Source of the DNA: Streptomycetales bacterium
Lineage (GTDB): Bacteria > Actinomycetota > Actinomycetes > Prado026
DNA length: 10,141 bases
Direction: 5' to 3'
Assembly: GCA_025361995.1 (NCBI GenBank)
Contig: JANYIP010000136.1
Span: 1 to 10,141 of the forward strand
Shown: positions 1 through 7,800 of the stretch, in pieces
Layout: the number at the start of each line of letters is the position of its first letter
How positions within the stretch are numbered: the stretch's first letter is position 1
Translations under genes and position numbers: made by a program
The notes under the pieces: model-generated
Seen by the model: only the letters and a program-made list of their open reading frames with translations
What the model was told of the DNA's origin: nothing
Database searches by the model: none

Positions 1-796
1 TGCTCAGCGGCACGGACACGCAGCCGGCGGTCGAGCCTGAGCCGTTCACGTGCAGGAAGATCCCGGCGCCCTTGTAGTGGATCGCGGGGGAGCGGTTGTA
101 GTCGATCACCACCGCGTACTGGTAGGGGACCGTGTGCGTGATCAGGTGCTCGGAGCCGTTGACGTTCGACTCCAGCAATTTCATGTTGAAGCCGCCCTGG
201 GTGTCCGTGCGCATCTGGTTGTAGTACGCCGAGTTGTTGTCCTCGACCCACCAGTCGTGCGTGGTCACCTGGTGGTACGTCAGGTGGGCACCCGGGTTCG
301 CCTTGATCCCGAACGCCGCGGTCAGCGTGAACGTCCCGCCGGGGGTGGTGTTCGTCCCCTGGGTGCGGACCGACGCGGGGACCACCCCGTTGGCCCCCAC
401 CCGGGCCGCGGTCGTCGAGAGCACCGCGTGCCAGCCCGTGCTGGTGCGCTGCCAGGCGATGACCGTCGCGTACGAACCGTGGCTGGCGACCGTGATGACC
501 TGGGTGGCGTTGCCGACGGAGACGGTCACCGGGAAGCGGAACGCGGCCGGCTTGGGCGTCGCTGGCTTGCGCGTCGGCGCAGTGGTGGCCGGCTTCTTCG
601 CGACCGTGGGGGAGGCGCTCGGCGTCAGCGTTGGCGGCACCGAGGGCGAGGGGACAAGCGATGGCTGCGGACCCTGGCTGACGGCGATCGCGCTGGGCGC
701 GGGGCCGGGCGGGGCCGCTGAGCAACCGACGAGGATGCCCAGCACGGCGAGGGCGAGCGCTGGCACCAGTCGGGTTCGGGTCGATCGGATCTGCAT
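1..796 (-). CDS. L,D-transpeptidase (YkuD-like) lipoprotein, 3' end beyond the window
   Basis: Probable cell-wall enzyme of the L,D-transpeptidase (YkuD) superfamily, which forms 3-3 peptidoglycan cross-links or attaches ligands outside the membrane. The 265 residues visible begin with a lipoprotein signal: basic MQIRSTRTR, a hydrophobic core, then lipobox LVGC with the lipidated Cys at residue 25. A Pro/Ser/Thr/Ala/Lys-rich linker (about 26-85) would span the wall. The catalytic-like region near the edge reads H249-VNG, then STAGC with Cys259 followed by VSVP, matching the His...GC arrangement of YkuD enzymes but with TAGC instead of the classic SHGC. The ATG at 796 is preceded by AAAGG six bases upstream. 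The C-terminus lies off the left edge. Identification as a YkuD-type protein is fairly firm. The actual substrate, and whether it cross-links peptidoglycan, are inference. Confidence 0.85.
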   Translation of the reverse strand, partial: MQIRSTRTRLVPALALAVLGILVGCSAAPPGPAPSAIAVSQGPQPSLVPSPSVPPTLTPSASPTVAKKPATTAPTRKPATPKPAAFRFPVTVSVGNATQVITVASHGSYATVIAWQRTSTGWHAVLSTTAARVGANGVVPASVRTQGTNTTPGGTFTLTAAFGIKANPGAHLTYHQVTTHDWWVEDNNSAYYNQMRTDTQGGFNMKLLESNVNGSEHLITHTVPYQYAVVIDYNRSPAIHYKGAGIFLHVNGSGSTAGCVSVPLS

Positions 797-817
797 GCAC
801 CGCCTTTCAGGGTCGCA

Positions 818-837
818 CTGAGACCGCCTCGTCTCAG
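818..837. terminator. perfect 7-bp inverted repeat between DUF202 and YkuD genes
   Basis: CTGAGAC (818-824) and GTCTCAG (831-837) form a perfect 7-bp stem around a 6-base loop. It sits across the stop codon of the DUF202 gene and 22 bases upstream of the YkuD lipoprotein start. There is no U-tract in either direction, so it is a weak intrinsic terminator at best. It could instead be a processing hairpin or an operator in front of the lipoprotein gene. Confidence 0.35.
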
Positions 838-1193
838 AGTAGAAGGGGCAGGACCGCCAGGGCGGTGACGGCCACGACGGCGGCGATCAGCAGCGGAGTG
901 CGCCGGGAGATCTCGAAGCGGCCCTGCTCGAGGTCGCGGGCGACCTGGTAGTACCGCCGGGTGCCGGTGGCGAGCATCGCCAGCCCCAGTAGGCCGGTGA
1001 TCACGACGACGACCTTCTCGTGCGTGCCAGGGGTAGGGCCGAATCGTGCGATCGCCGCCGCGAGGGCGAGGACCCCGATGGCCGTACGGAGCCAGGCCAA
1101 GTACGTCCGCTCGTTGGCCAGGTGGTCGCGCGCCCGGTTGCCCGAGGTGCCGGCGGCGGCTCCCGGGCTCGTACGCCTGCCGTCCGCGGTCAG
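834..1193 (-). CDS. DUF202 family small membrane protein, apparent CTG start
   Basis: Small integral membrane protein of the DUF202 family, function unknown. The family hallmark LANERTYLAWLRTA is present and is followed by three hydrophobic segments (about residues 37-50, 60-77 and 99-119, counting from the CTG). The first conventional start in frame is TTG at 1100, which falls inside the hallmark and would remove LANERTY. Reading back in frame for some 18 codons into the preceding gene I see no ATG, GTG or TTG. A CTG at 1193 overlaps the stop of the Usp-like gene as CTGA, mimicking the usual ATGA/GTGA coupling, with a partial AGG ribosome-binding match seven bases upstream. It gives 119 residues, a usual size for the family. 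The family call is firm. The CTG start is inference, and the conservative alternative is 834-1100. Confidence 0.75.
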   Translation of the reverse strand: MTADGRRTSPGAAAGTSGNRARDHLANERTYLAWLRTAIGVLALAAAIARFGPTPGTHEKVVVVITGLLGLAMLATGTRRYYQVARDLEQGRFEISRRTPLLIAAVVAVTALAVLPLLL

Positions 1194-1678
1194 CTGACGA
1201 CCTGGTCGGTGCCCAGGACCACGTGCAGGACCGGCTTGTCCAGGGCGCGGCGCAGCTGGGTGGCCCAGTCGCGGCGGGTCAGGTCCGCCAGCAGGTGCGG
1301 CTCGGTGAGCACGACGACCTCGTCGGCCTCGAGGGTGGCGACGATCTGCACGACCGCGTCCACCGGGTTGCCGGTCGAGACCTCTCCGTCGACCTGGGCG
1401 ACGCCCGCCGCCTGCAGGGCGCTGATCGATGAGGCGACCTCGCCCTCGGCCGCCTCGGCGCGGCGGTGGTCGGTCACACCGTGGTCGTCGCGGATCGCCT
1501 CGGAGAAGTCCGTGCGGGCGATGTCGTCGACGACCTCCTCGAGCTCGCTGCGGTCGTCGTGGCCGGGGACCACGACGTGGATCCGGATCGCCTCGGGGTC
1601 GTGCAGGTGCGCGAACCGCTCCACGTCGTGGTCGGTCAGGGCCTTCTCGGTGAGGAGCACGGTGGTGAACACAGCCAC
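1190..1678 (-). CDS. universal-stress-protein-like alpha/beta protein
   Basis: A 162-residue soluble protein resembling the Usp/Rossmann-like hypothetical proteins of actinobacteria. It opens with a strand-like segment (VFTTVLLTEKAL), has a second hydrophobic strand IRIHVVVPG, a helix-rich acidic middle, the strand EVVVLTEPH, and ends with KPVLHVVLGTDQVVS. I do not see the Usp ATP-binding pattern G-2x-G-9x-G(S/T), so nucleotide binding is doubtful. Two GTG starts are possible: 1678 (used here; poor ribosome-binding site) and 1672. The latter lies seven bases after TAGGCT (1685-1680), the spacing expected of a leaderless actinobacterial transcript. The gene follows the DNA ligase by 62 bp and its stop overlaps the proposed CTG start of the DUF202 gene, so the last two are probably co-transcribed. 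The role in stress is inferred from the fold only. Confidence 0.7.
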   Translation of the reverse strand: MAVFTTVLLTEKALTDHDVERFAHLHDPEAIRIHVVVPGHDDRSELEEVVDDIARTDFSEAIRDDHGVTDHRRAEAAEGEVASSISALQAAGVAQVDGEVSTGNPVDAVVQIVATLEADEVVVLTEPHLLADLTRRDWATQLRRALDKPVLHVVLGTDQVVS

Positions 1679-1740
1679 GAGCCTAACGGTGCCGCGGCCG
1701 CGGGAGGTCCAGGCTGCGGGACCCCGGGCCGCGGAGGCGA
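1679..1740. other. GC-rich intergenic region with palindromes, ligase to Usp-like gene
   Basis: This short spacer holds a perfect 12-base palindrome CCGCGGCCGCGG (1692-1703) and a second inverted repeat, GGTCC (1706-1710) with GGACC (1719-1723) around an 8-base loop. Either could act as a weak terminator after the ligase gene or as a regulatory site before the Usp-like gene. There is no T-rich tail. The -10-like TAGGCT lies at 1685-1680 on the minus strand. Confidence 0.3.
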
Positions 1741-2850
1741 TCAGCCGCCGGCGAGCACTGTGGCGAGGTCGAAGCGGACGATCTGCTCCAGCTGGGCGTA
1801 CGTGCACGACGCCGGCTCGCGGTCCGGGCGCCAGCTGCGGAACTGGGCGGTGTGGCGGAACCGCGTACCGGCCATGTGGTCGTAGGCCACCTCGGCCACG
1901 AGCTCGACCCGCAGCGGCACCCAGGACAGGTCCTTGTTGGCGTTCCAGCGCGAGGTCGCCCCGGGTCGCCGCTCGGCGCCCTCCGGAGCGTCGCCGCCGA
2001 CCGGGCGCTCGCCCGCATGCGACTCCCAGGCCGCCCACGGATGGCCGTCCAGGCTGTCGGCCCGGTACGGCTCGAGCTCGGCGACCAGCTCTGCGCGGCG
2101 GGCAGCCGTGAACGCACCGCACACCCCGACGTGCTGCAGCCGGCCCTCGTCGTCGTACAGGCCCAGCAGGAGCGAGCCGACCACCGGGCCGGAGGTGTGC
2201 CAGCGGAAGCCGGCCACCGCACAGTCCGCCGTACGCAGGTGCTTGATCTTGAACATGACGCGGTCGTTCGGCCGGTACGGCAGGGCCAGCGGCTTGGCCA
2301 CGACCCCGTCCAGCCCGGCACCCTCGAAGACCGAGAACCAGCTGCGCGCCAGCTCGGCGTCGTAGGTCGCAGGGGTGAGGAAGATCGGTGCCGTCGCGTC
2401 TGCGAGCGCCACCTCGAGCAGGGCGCGGCGCTCGCCGAACGGACGACCGGTCACGTCTTCGTCGCCGAGGGCGAGCAGGTCGAATGCGACGAAGGCAGCC
2501 GGGGTCTCGGCGGCGAGGCGACGTACCCGCGAGTCGGCCGGGTGGATCCGGTTGAGCAGCGCGTCGAAGTCGAGCGTCGCACCGCGCGCGATGACGATCT
2601 CGCCGTCGACGACGCAACGCTCCGGCAGGTGCTCGAGGATCGCGGCGACGACCTCAGGGAAGTAGCGGGTGAGCGGCTTCTCGTTCCGGGAGCCGAGCAC
2701 CACCTCGTCGCCGTCACGGAAGACGATGCAGCGGAACCCGTCCCACTTGGGTTCGTAGAGGAGGCCGCCCTCGACGCTGTCGGCCTCGGGGACCCCCTTG
2801 ACCGGCTTGGCCAGCATCGGTTTCACCGGCGGCATCACAGGAAGCTGCAT
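1741..2850 (-). CDS. ligC: ATP-dependent DNA ligase, LigC type
   Basis: Seals DNA nicks using ATP through a ligase-adenylate intermediate. Family members in actinobacteria serve as accessory ligases in repair rather than replication. The 369 residues contain the nucleotidyltransferase motifs in order: motif I PKWDGFR with the adenylated Lys at 35, SRN at 54-56, VVDGE at 80-84, FVAFDLLAL at 120-128, GLDGVVAK with Lys186, and FKIKH at 200-204. An OB-fold domain follows (about 205-369). Length fits stand-alone LigC ligases; there is no LigD polymerase or phosphoesterase domain. The ATG at 2850 gives MQLPVMPPVKPMLA, the usual family opening, and is preceded by TAGCGT seven bases upstream, suggesting a leaderless message. 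No Ku gene is visible here. The family call is very secure. LigC versus another ATP-ligase subgroup is based on length and domain content. Confidence 0.93.
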   Translation of the reverse strand: MQLPVMPPVKPMLAKPVKGVPEADSVEGGLLYEPKWDGFRCIVFRDGDEVVLGSRNEKPLTRYFPEVVAAILEHLPERCVVDGEIVIARGATLDFDALLNRIHPADSRVRRLAAETPAAFVAFDLLALGDEDVTGRPFGERRALLEVALADATAPIFLTPATYDAELARSWFSVFEGAGLDGVVAKPLALPYRPNDRVMFKIKHLRTADCAVAGFRWHTSGPVVGSLLLGLYDDEGRLQHVGVCGAFTAARRAELVAELEPYRADSLDGHPWAAWESHAGERPVGGDAPEGAERRPGATSRWNANKDLSWVPLRVELVAEVAYDHMAGTRFRHTAQFRSWRPDREPASCTYAQLEQIVRFDLATVLAGG

Positions 2851-2857
2851 GTGGACG

Positions 2858-2863
2858 ACGCTA
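2858..2863 (-). promoter_or_regulatory. candidate -10 box of the DNA ligase gene (leaderless)
   Basis: On the minus strand TAGCGT matches the actinobacterial TANNNT -10 consensus and ends seven bases before the ligase ATG (2850), so transcription would begin at or next to the start codon. No good ribosome-binding site lies in the spacer, which agrees. I see no clear -35 box. Confidence 0.4.
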
Positions 2864-2884
2864 GCGCCTCGTACGCGGCAGGGG

Positions 2885-3325
2885 TCAGGGTCTGGCTTCG
2901 ATCGCGCGCAAGGTGCTGCGCAGGCTCTTCGTGACGAAGGACTTGCCGACCAGGGGCAGCAGGGCCCCGAGCAGGTGACCCCGGACCCCGATGCCCTCAC
3001 GTACGAGCACGAGGCGCACGGTCATCCCGCCGCCGGCGCTCGGAGTCAGGACGTACCGGTGTCCGCTGGCCCCGCCCCAGGCGTTGCTGTCGGTCGTCGT
3101 CAGCCTGATGTCGAGCGGGTTCGACCAGTCGTACCGGAGCCGTTCCCACACTCCAGCCGAACCCTCGGTCACGTCGGCCCAGGTGTCCCCGCTGTCGTGC
3201 ACCTTGAGGAACTGACCCTTGCTGTTGCCCCAGATCTGCGACCGGGTGGGGCCGAAGTCGGTCAACCCCGCCAGGAACTGTTCAGGTGTCGCGGTCGTCG
3301 CTTCGGTGATGTCGATCGTCGTCAT
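2885..3325 (-). CDS. SRPBCC-family protein (START/Bet v1-like fold)
   Basis: A 146-residue soluble protein that looks like a polyketide-cyclase/SRPBCC-fold protein, a family that binds hydrophobic ligands in a helix-grip pocket. The pattern is an N-terminal strand (TTIDITEATTATPEQF), a helix around FLAGLTDFG, alternating strands including QIWGNSKGQFLKVHD, WADVTEGSAGVWERLRYDW and GHRYVLTPSAGGGMTVRLVLV, and a long C-terminal helix (about 115-146). No catalytic residues can be named. The ATG at 3325 is chosen over GTG at 3340 because GGGAAGG lies six bases before it and would otherwise be inside the gene. It ends 34 bp upstream of the ligase and may be co-transcribed with it, although the ligase has its own candidate promoter. 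The ligand is unknown. Confidence 0.75.
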   Translation of the reverse strand: MTTIDITEATTATPEQFLAGLTDFGPTRSQIWGNSKGQFLKVHDSGDTWADVTEGSAGVWERLRYDWSNPLDIRLTTTDSNAWGGASGHRYVLTPSAGGGMTVRLVLVREGIGVRGHLLGALLPLVGKSFVTKSLRSTLRAIEARP

Positions 3326-3331
3326 GCTCGA

Positions 3332-3338
3332 CCTTCCC
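3332..3338 (-). promoter_or_regulatory. ribosome-binding site deciding the SRPBCC start
   Basis: GGGAAGG on the minus strand, six bases before ATG 3325. It lies between the upstream in-frame GTG (3340) and the ATG and therefore favours the shorter protein. Confidence 0.6.
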
Positions 3339-3343
3339 ACAGG

Positions 3344-3700
3344 CTAGGTGCTCAGGCTGGTGATGGCTTGGAGCAGGGCCGCGCCCGCAGCGAAGACGGG
3401 TGCAGCCACGAGAGCCGATCCACGGACCGATCCGTCCGACGCGAGCTGGCCCGACGAGATCAGCTCGGCCACCAGACGTCGAGGACCACCCCGAGGATGC
3501 GCACCGCCGGGTCCGCCTCGGGTTCGACGCCGCACCGCCGCAGCTCAGTCCAGGCTTCGAGCTGGTCGCGCGACTCGACGTCATCAGCAGAGTCGCTGCG
3601 CCAGGCCGCCAGCGGGACGTCTCCGTCGAAGAGCTCGCGAAGGAACCGCCCCAGCCTGTGCAGGTGAGGGACTGGGGCGACTGCGGGTGAACAAGCCCAT
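3344..3700 (-). pseudogene. small gene with disrupted reading frame (unknown function)
   Basis: I do not recognise this protein. ATG 3700 has GAGG nine bases upstream and opens MGLFTRSRPSPSPAQ, but this frame stops at 3584 after 38 residues. From about 3665 to 3474 protein-like sequence with about 87% G/C third positions continues in another frame (LGRFLRELFDGDVPLAAW, then AVRILGVVLDVW), which stops at 3460 and has no convincing start of its own. From about 3480 the first frame again looks coding (LVAELISSGQLASDGS, LQAITSLST, stop at 3344). The simplest reading is one gene of about 118 codons carrying one extra base near 3665 and one missing base near 3470. Sequencing error, decay, or a real shorter gene confined to 3460-3665 are all possible. 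It is divergent from the CrtC-like gene. Confidence 0.4.
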
Positions 3701-3741
3701 GTGCCGCATCCTCGCACAAGCCGCCTCGCGCGATCGGGGCG

Positions 3742-3747
3742 TAACCT
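3742..3747 (+). promoter_or_regulatory. candidate -10 box of the CrtC-like gene (leaderless)
   Basis: TAACCT fits TANNNT and is separated by six bases from GTG 3754, the spacing of a leaderless transcript starting at the first base of the codon. There is no Shine-Dalgarno sequence in the six-base gap. No clear -35 box is seen. Confidence 0.45.
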
Positions 3748-3753
3748 GCGCGG

Positions 3754-4704
3754 GTGGCTGCCCTCGACCCCACCAGCGCGCGATGGATGGCGGCACCGGG
3801 CCGGCGCCACTACGAGAGCTACTTCGTCGAGGCAGTGGCCCCTGGCGGCGGCCGCGGGCTGTGGTTGCGCTTCACGGCGGAGCGTCAGCCGGGCGGCCCG
3901 ACCACCGGCGCCTTGTGGGCCGCGTACGTCGACGGACCGGACGAGTCAGTGGTGGCTGTGCGCAGCGCCGGCCTGCCCCTCCACACCGGCAACGGCGCAT
4001 GGATCCGTTTCGGCGTCAGCACGTTTTCGCCCGACGGGACCCAGGGGTCCGTCGAGATCGACGGGCACGCCCTCTCGTGGGACGTGGCCTTCGCGTCGAT
4101 GGAGCAACCGCTCCGCCACCTGCCACGACCGTGGATGTACGCAGCCCGGCTGCCGCGCACCAAGCTCCTCTCGCCGTTTCCCGCCGCAACGGTTTCCGGG
4201 CGCCTGACTGTCGACGGTCTCGCTGTCGGCGTCGACCGCTGGCGCGGCGCGGTCGGTCACAACTGGGGCGAGCAGCACGCGCAGAGCTGGCTCTGGTTGA
4301 ACGCGATCGTGGCCGAGGGGGCCTACAGCGGTAGCTGGCTCGACCTGGCCGTCGCCCGGATCCGGGTCGGTGGCGTCCCGGTGCCCTGGACCGCGTTCGG
4401 GGCGATCAGTCTTGAGGGGCACCGGATCCAGCTCGGGGGGCTGGGCCGGCGGGTGTCGGTGACGGCGTCCGAGCTGGGCTGCTCGCTCGTGGTGCCCGGC
4501 CGCGGAGCAACGGTCACGATCGAGGCCAGCGCGCCGCCCGCATCCTGCGTCCGCTGGGACTACCTCGACCCGTCGGGGACCCGCCACCCGGTCTCTAACT
4601 CGCCGGTGGCGGACCTGAGGCTCACGCTCGCACGCAGCGGACAATTGCCGGTCGAGCTGCAGTTGTCCAGCTCAGCCGTCTACGAGTACGGGCACACGGC
4701 CTGA
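3754..4704 (+). CDS. CrtC / tocopherol-cyclase-like family protein
   Basis: A 316-residue protein resembling the hydroxyneurosporene-synthase (CrtC), AttH-like and tocopherol-cyclase superfamily, beta-rich double lipocalin-like folds that hydrate or cyclise isoprenoids in characterised members. Visible signatures are the early YESYFVEAVAP...GLWLRFTAE strands (about 21-43) and the family box GAVGHNWGEQHAQSWLWLNA (about 165-184), with His169, Trp171, His175, Trp179 and Trp181. No signal peptide or membrane segment is seen. GTG 3754 is chosen because TAACCT stands six bases before it; an internal alternative is ATG 3787 (residue 12). No carotenoid or tocopherol pathway gene is nearby, so the substrate is unknown and may not be a carotenoid. 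The family is moderately secure; the reaction is not assignable. Confidence 0.7.
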   Translation: MAALDPTSARWMAAPGRRHYESYFVEAVAPGGGRGLWLRFTAERQPGGPTTGALWAAYVDGPDESVVAVRSAGLPLHTGNGAWIRFGVSTFSPDGTQGSVEIDGHALSWDVAFASMEQPLRHLPRPWMYAARLPRTKLLSPFPAATVSGRLTVDGLAVGVDRWRGAVGHNWGEQHAQSWLWLNAIVAEGAYSGSWLDLAVARIRVGGVPVPWTAFGAISLEGHRIQLGGLGRRVSVTASELGCSLVVPGRGATVTIEASAPPASCVRWDYLDPSGTRHPVSNSPVADLRLTLARSGQLPVELQLSSSAVYEYGHTA

Positions 4705-4880
4705 CCTTGGTCCGCGCGCTGAGCCGGACGGGGTCCGCCGTTCGGTCAAGGGCTGGCCCCGTACGGCCGGTTCGGCGGCCTGGACAGTCACATCCAGTCG
4801 CTGACCCTGTACGCGGGGTGCTGCTCCCGCTGACGATGGGGTCTCCAGCAGTTCGCTGCACAGGTCGTAGAGGAGGTGTC
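4705..4880 (+). promoter_or_regulatory. 176-bp intergenic leader before the secreted propeller protein gene
   Basis: This gap carries the ribosome-binding site GAGGAGG (4870-4876), four bases before GTG 4881. Near its left end a GTCCG / CGGAC / GTCCG set (about 4712-4740) could form alternative short hairpins, possibly a weak terminator after the CrtC-like gene. A TGGACA hexamer near 4780 resembles a -35 box, but I find no matching -10. The reading frame stays open through the gap from GTG 4707, but those 58 codons look non-coding and precede the signal peptide. Confidence 0.4.
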
Positions 4881-7800
4881 GTGCGAGGTCGGCGCAGCGC
4901 GACCCTTGCCACCGTCCTCGCGGCCGCGATGGCGGCATCGCTCGCGACCGGATTGCCCGCGCAGGCCGTGCAGTACCCGCAGAGCTCGATCGTGTCGGCC
5001 GACCCGGCGGACAACACCCCGAACATCCTCAACAACGCCGACCAGGTGAACGACCCGGCCGAGGTCGACGCGATCGCCCAGGTCGGCAGCACCATCGTGC
5101 TCGGCGGCACGTTCCACCAGGTGCAGGAGGTCAACGCACCGACGCCGGTCACCCGGAACTACCTGCTCGCGTTCGACGCAACGACCGGGCTCGTGAGCAC
5201 GACGTTCGTGCCGGTGCTCGACGGTGTCGTCGATGCGGTGCTGCCGGCCGGCGACGGGACGTCGGTCTACGTGAGCGGCGAGTTCAACCACGTCAACGGG
5301 GTCACCACGACCAGCATCACCCGGCTCAACCTGGCGACCGGCAAGGCCACCGCCGGCTTCGTCGCACCGCGTCTCGACGGCGAGGTGCGCGACGTCCGCC
5401 TGGTCCACGGTCAGCTCGTCATCGCCGGCAACTTCACCCGGGTCGGCAAGGTCACCCGCGGGCAGCTGGCGTCGCTCAACCCGGCGACCGGCGCGTTGAC
5501 CTCGTTCCTGTCCCACGTGTTCTCCGGTCCGCTCAACGGCGGCATCCTCAAGGTGATGAAGATCGATGTCACCCCGGACGGCTCGCGGCTGGTCGGCATC
5601 GGGAACTTCAGCTCGGTCGACGGCCTGGCGCGCTCGCAGGCATTCATGCTCAACACAGCGGGGACCACGGCTACCCTGTCGAGCTGGGCCACGACCTTCT
5701 TCGCCCCCGGCTGCGCGCACGCCTTCGACTCGTACATGCGCGACCTCGACATCTCCCCGGACGGCACGTACGCCGTGATCAGCACCACCGGGGCGTACAA
5801 CGGCGCGACCAGCCAGTGCGACACGGTGACACGGTGGGACATCACGAGCACGACGGCGGGCCAGCAGCCGGTGTGGCGCGAGGTCACCGGCGGCGACACC
5901 ACGTACGCGGTAGCGGTCACCTCCACCGCCGTCTACACCGGCGGCCACTTCCGATGGTCGAACAACCCGTACTCCGGAGACTCGCCGGGGGAGGGCGCGG
6001 TGCCGCGCGAAGGCCTCGCCGCCCTCGACCCGTTGACCGGTCTGCCGCTGACCTGGAACCCGGGCCGAGCCCGTGGCGTCGGCGTCTTCGACATCCTCGC
6101 CACGGCGACCGGCCTCTGGGTCGGCAGCGACACGGACCAGGCCGGCGGCGAGGCGCACGGCAAGATCGCGTTCTTCCCGCTGGCCGGCGGGGTGACGCCG
6201 CCGCCCAACGTCGTCGGGTCCCTGCCTGAGGACGTCTATCTGATGGGTGCCGCGAGCAGCGCGCCCGGTGTGAGCCCGGTGACCTTCGGCGACACCGTGG
6301 ACCGACAGTTCTGGATCGGGCCGGGCAACGCGCCGGAGACCACTGCCTACCCCGCCCTGGGCGGCAGCTGGAGCCAGGCCCGCGGCAGCTTCCTGGTGGA
6401 CGGCACCCTCTACTCCCCGTGGTCGGACGGCACTGTCCTCGCCAGCAGCTTCGACGGGACCACGCTCGGTCCGCCGGTGTCGATCCCGCTGTACGCGAAC
6501 GGCGCCGACCCACGCGCCTTCGCCGCTGACGTACCCAGCATCACCGGCATCTTCTACGCGAACGGGCGCGTCTACTACACGCTGATCGGCGACTCGAACC
6601 TCTACTGGCGGTACTTCACCGCGCAGAGCCAGGTCTTCGGCGCTGTGCGCGGCGTGGTGACCGGTGCGGTGTCGGCGCTGAACCCGCAGCGGGTCGCGAG
6701 CATGTTTATCTCCGGAACCACCGTGTACTTGGCAGACAGCGGCGACGGTCACCTCTACGCGGTCACCCTCGCCAGTGGCAGCGTCGCAAGCGCCGGATCC
6801 GTCACCGGCCCGGCTACCCTCGTGGACTCGACGATCGACTGGCGCTCGCGCGGCGCCTTCGTCTGGAACGGCACCCCGGCGCCCCGTACCAACACCGCGC
6901 CCACCGCGGTCGCGACCGGATCCTGCGCGACCGTGAGCTGCACCTTCGACGGCAGTGGATCGTTCGACCCGGACGGCCACATCGTCAGCTACGCCTGGGA
7001 CTTCGGCGACGGGACCACCGGCACCGGTATCGCGCCGAGCCACACCTACGCGGCGGCCGGAACGTACGTCGCGACACTGACGGTCACCGACTTCGAGGCT
7101 GCGACCGGCGCCACGACCGTCACCGTCGCCGCCGTGCGCTCGGAGTTCACCGCGGTGAGCCCGTGCCGGGTCTTCGACACGCGCCTTGGCAACGGCGCGT
7201 GCACCGGCGCGCTCGCCGTCGCCAAGGCGACCGTCGGACCGGCCGGGACCCTGTCCGTGAAGGTCACCGGTGTGGGCGGCGTCCCCACCTCGGCAACCGC
7301 TGTCGTCCTGAACGTCACAGCTGTCAGTGCCACCAGCCCGACGTTCGTCACCGTGTGGCCGCACGGCGCGGCACGTCCGGTGGCCTCGAACCTCAATGTC
7401 TCGACCGCCGCCGCCACCCCGAACCTGGTCGTCGTGCCGATCGGTGCCGGGGGCACTGTCGACTTCTACAACGCCAGCGGTCGGGTCAACCTCCTCGCCG
7501 ACCTGTCCGGGTACTTCTCGCCGACGTCGCCGGCCTACTACGCAGCGGTGACCCCGTGCCGGCTCTTCGACACCCGGTCCGGCGCGGGAGCGTGCCAGAA
7601 CGCGCAGAGCGTGCCTGTCGCCCCGGTCGGCTCGGTCGGGTCGGTCGGCTTCGCGGGGCCGCTGCAGGTGCAGGTGACCGGGACCGCGGGGATCCCGGCC
7701 GACGCGACAGCCGTGGTGCTCAACGTGACTGCGGTCACCGCCACGGCCGACACCTTCGTGACCGTCTTCCCGGCGGGGGCGCCCGTGCCGCTCGCGTCCA

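Noticed and set aside
50..821. Plus-strand open frames opposite the YkuD lipoprotein
   Set aside because: The minus-strand protein has a lipobox and a His/Cys motif; the plus products are low-complexity Arg/Gly/Val sequences.
1679..2617. Long upstream extension of the Usp-like frame through the ligase gene
   Set aside because: The extension overlaps the ligase in another frame and is Arg-rich; the protein-like sequence begins at GTG 1678 or 1672.
1852..2934. 360-codon plus-strand open frame over the DNA ligase
   Set aside because: The minus strand carries all ligase motifs in order; the plus-strand product shows no recognisable domain and is a compositional shadow.
3400..3690. 96-codon plus-strand frame opposite the broken gene
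   Set aside because: It shares codon boundaries with the protein-like minus frame, has no ribosome-binding site I can see, and reads as its complement.
4707..4880. 58-codon N-terminal extension of the secreted protein
   Set aside because: It would put the signal peptide internally; GAGGAGG just before GTG 4881 supports the shorter form.
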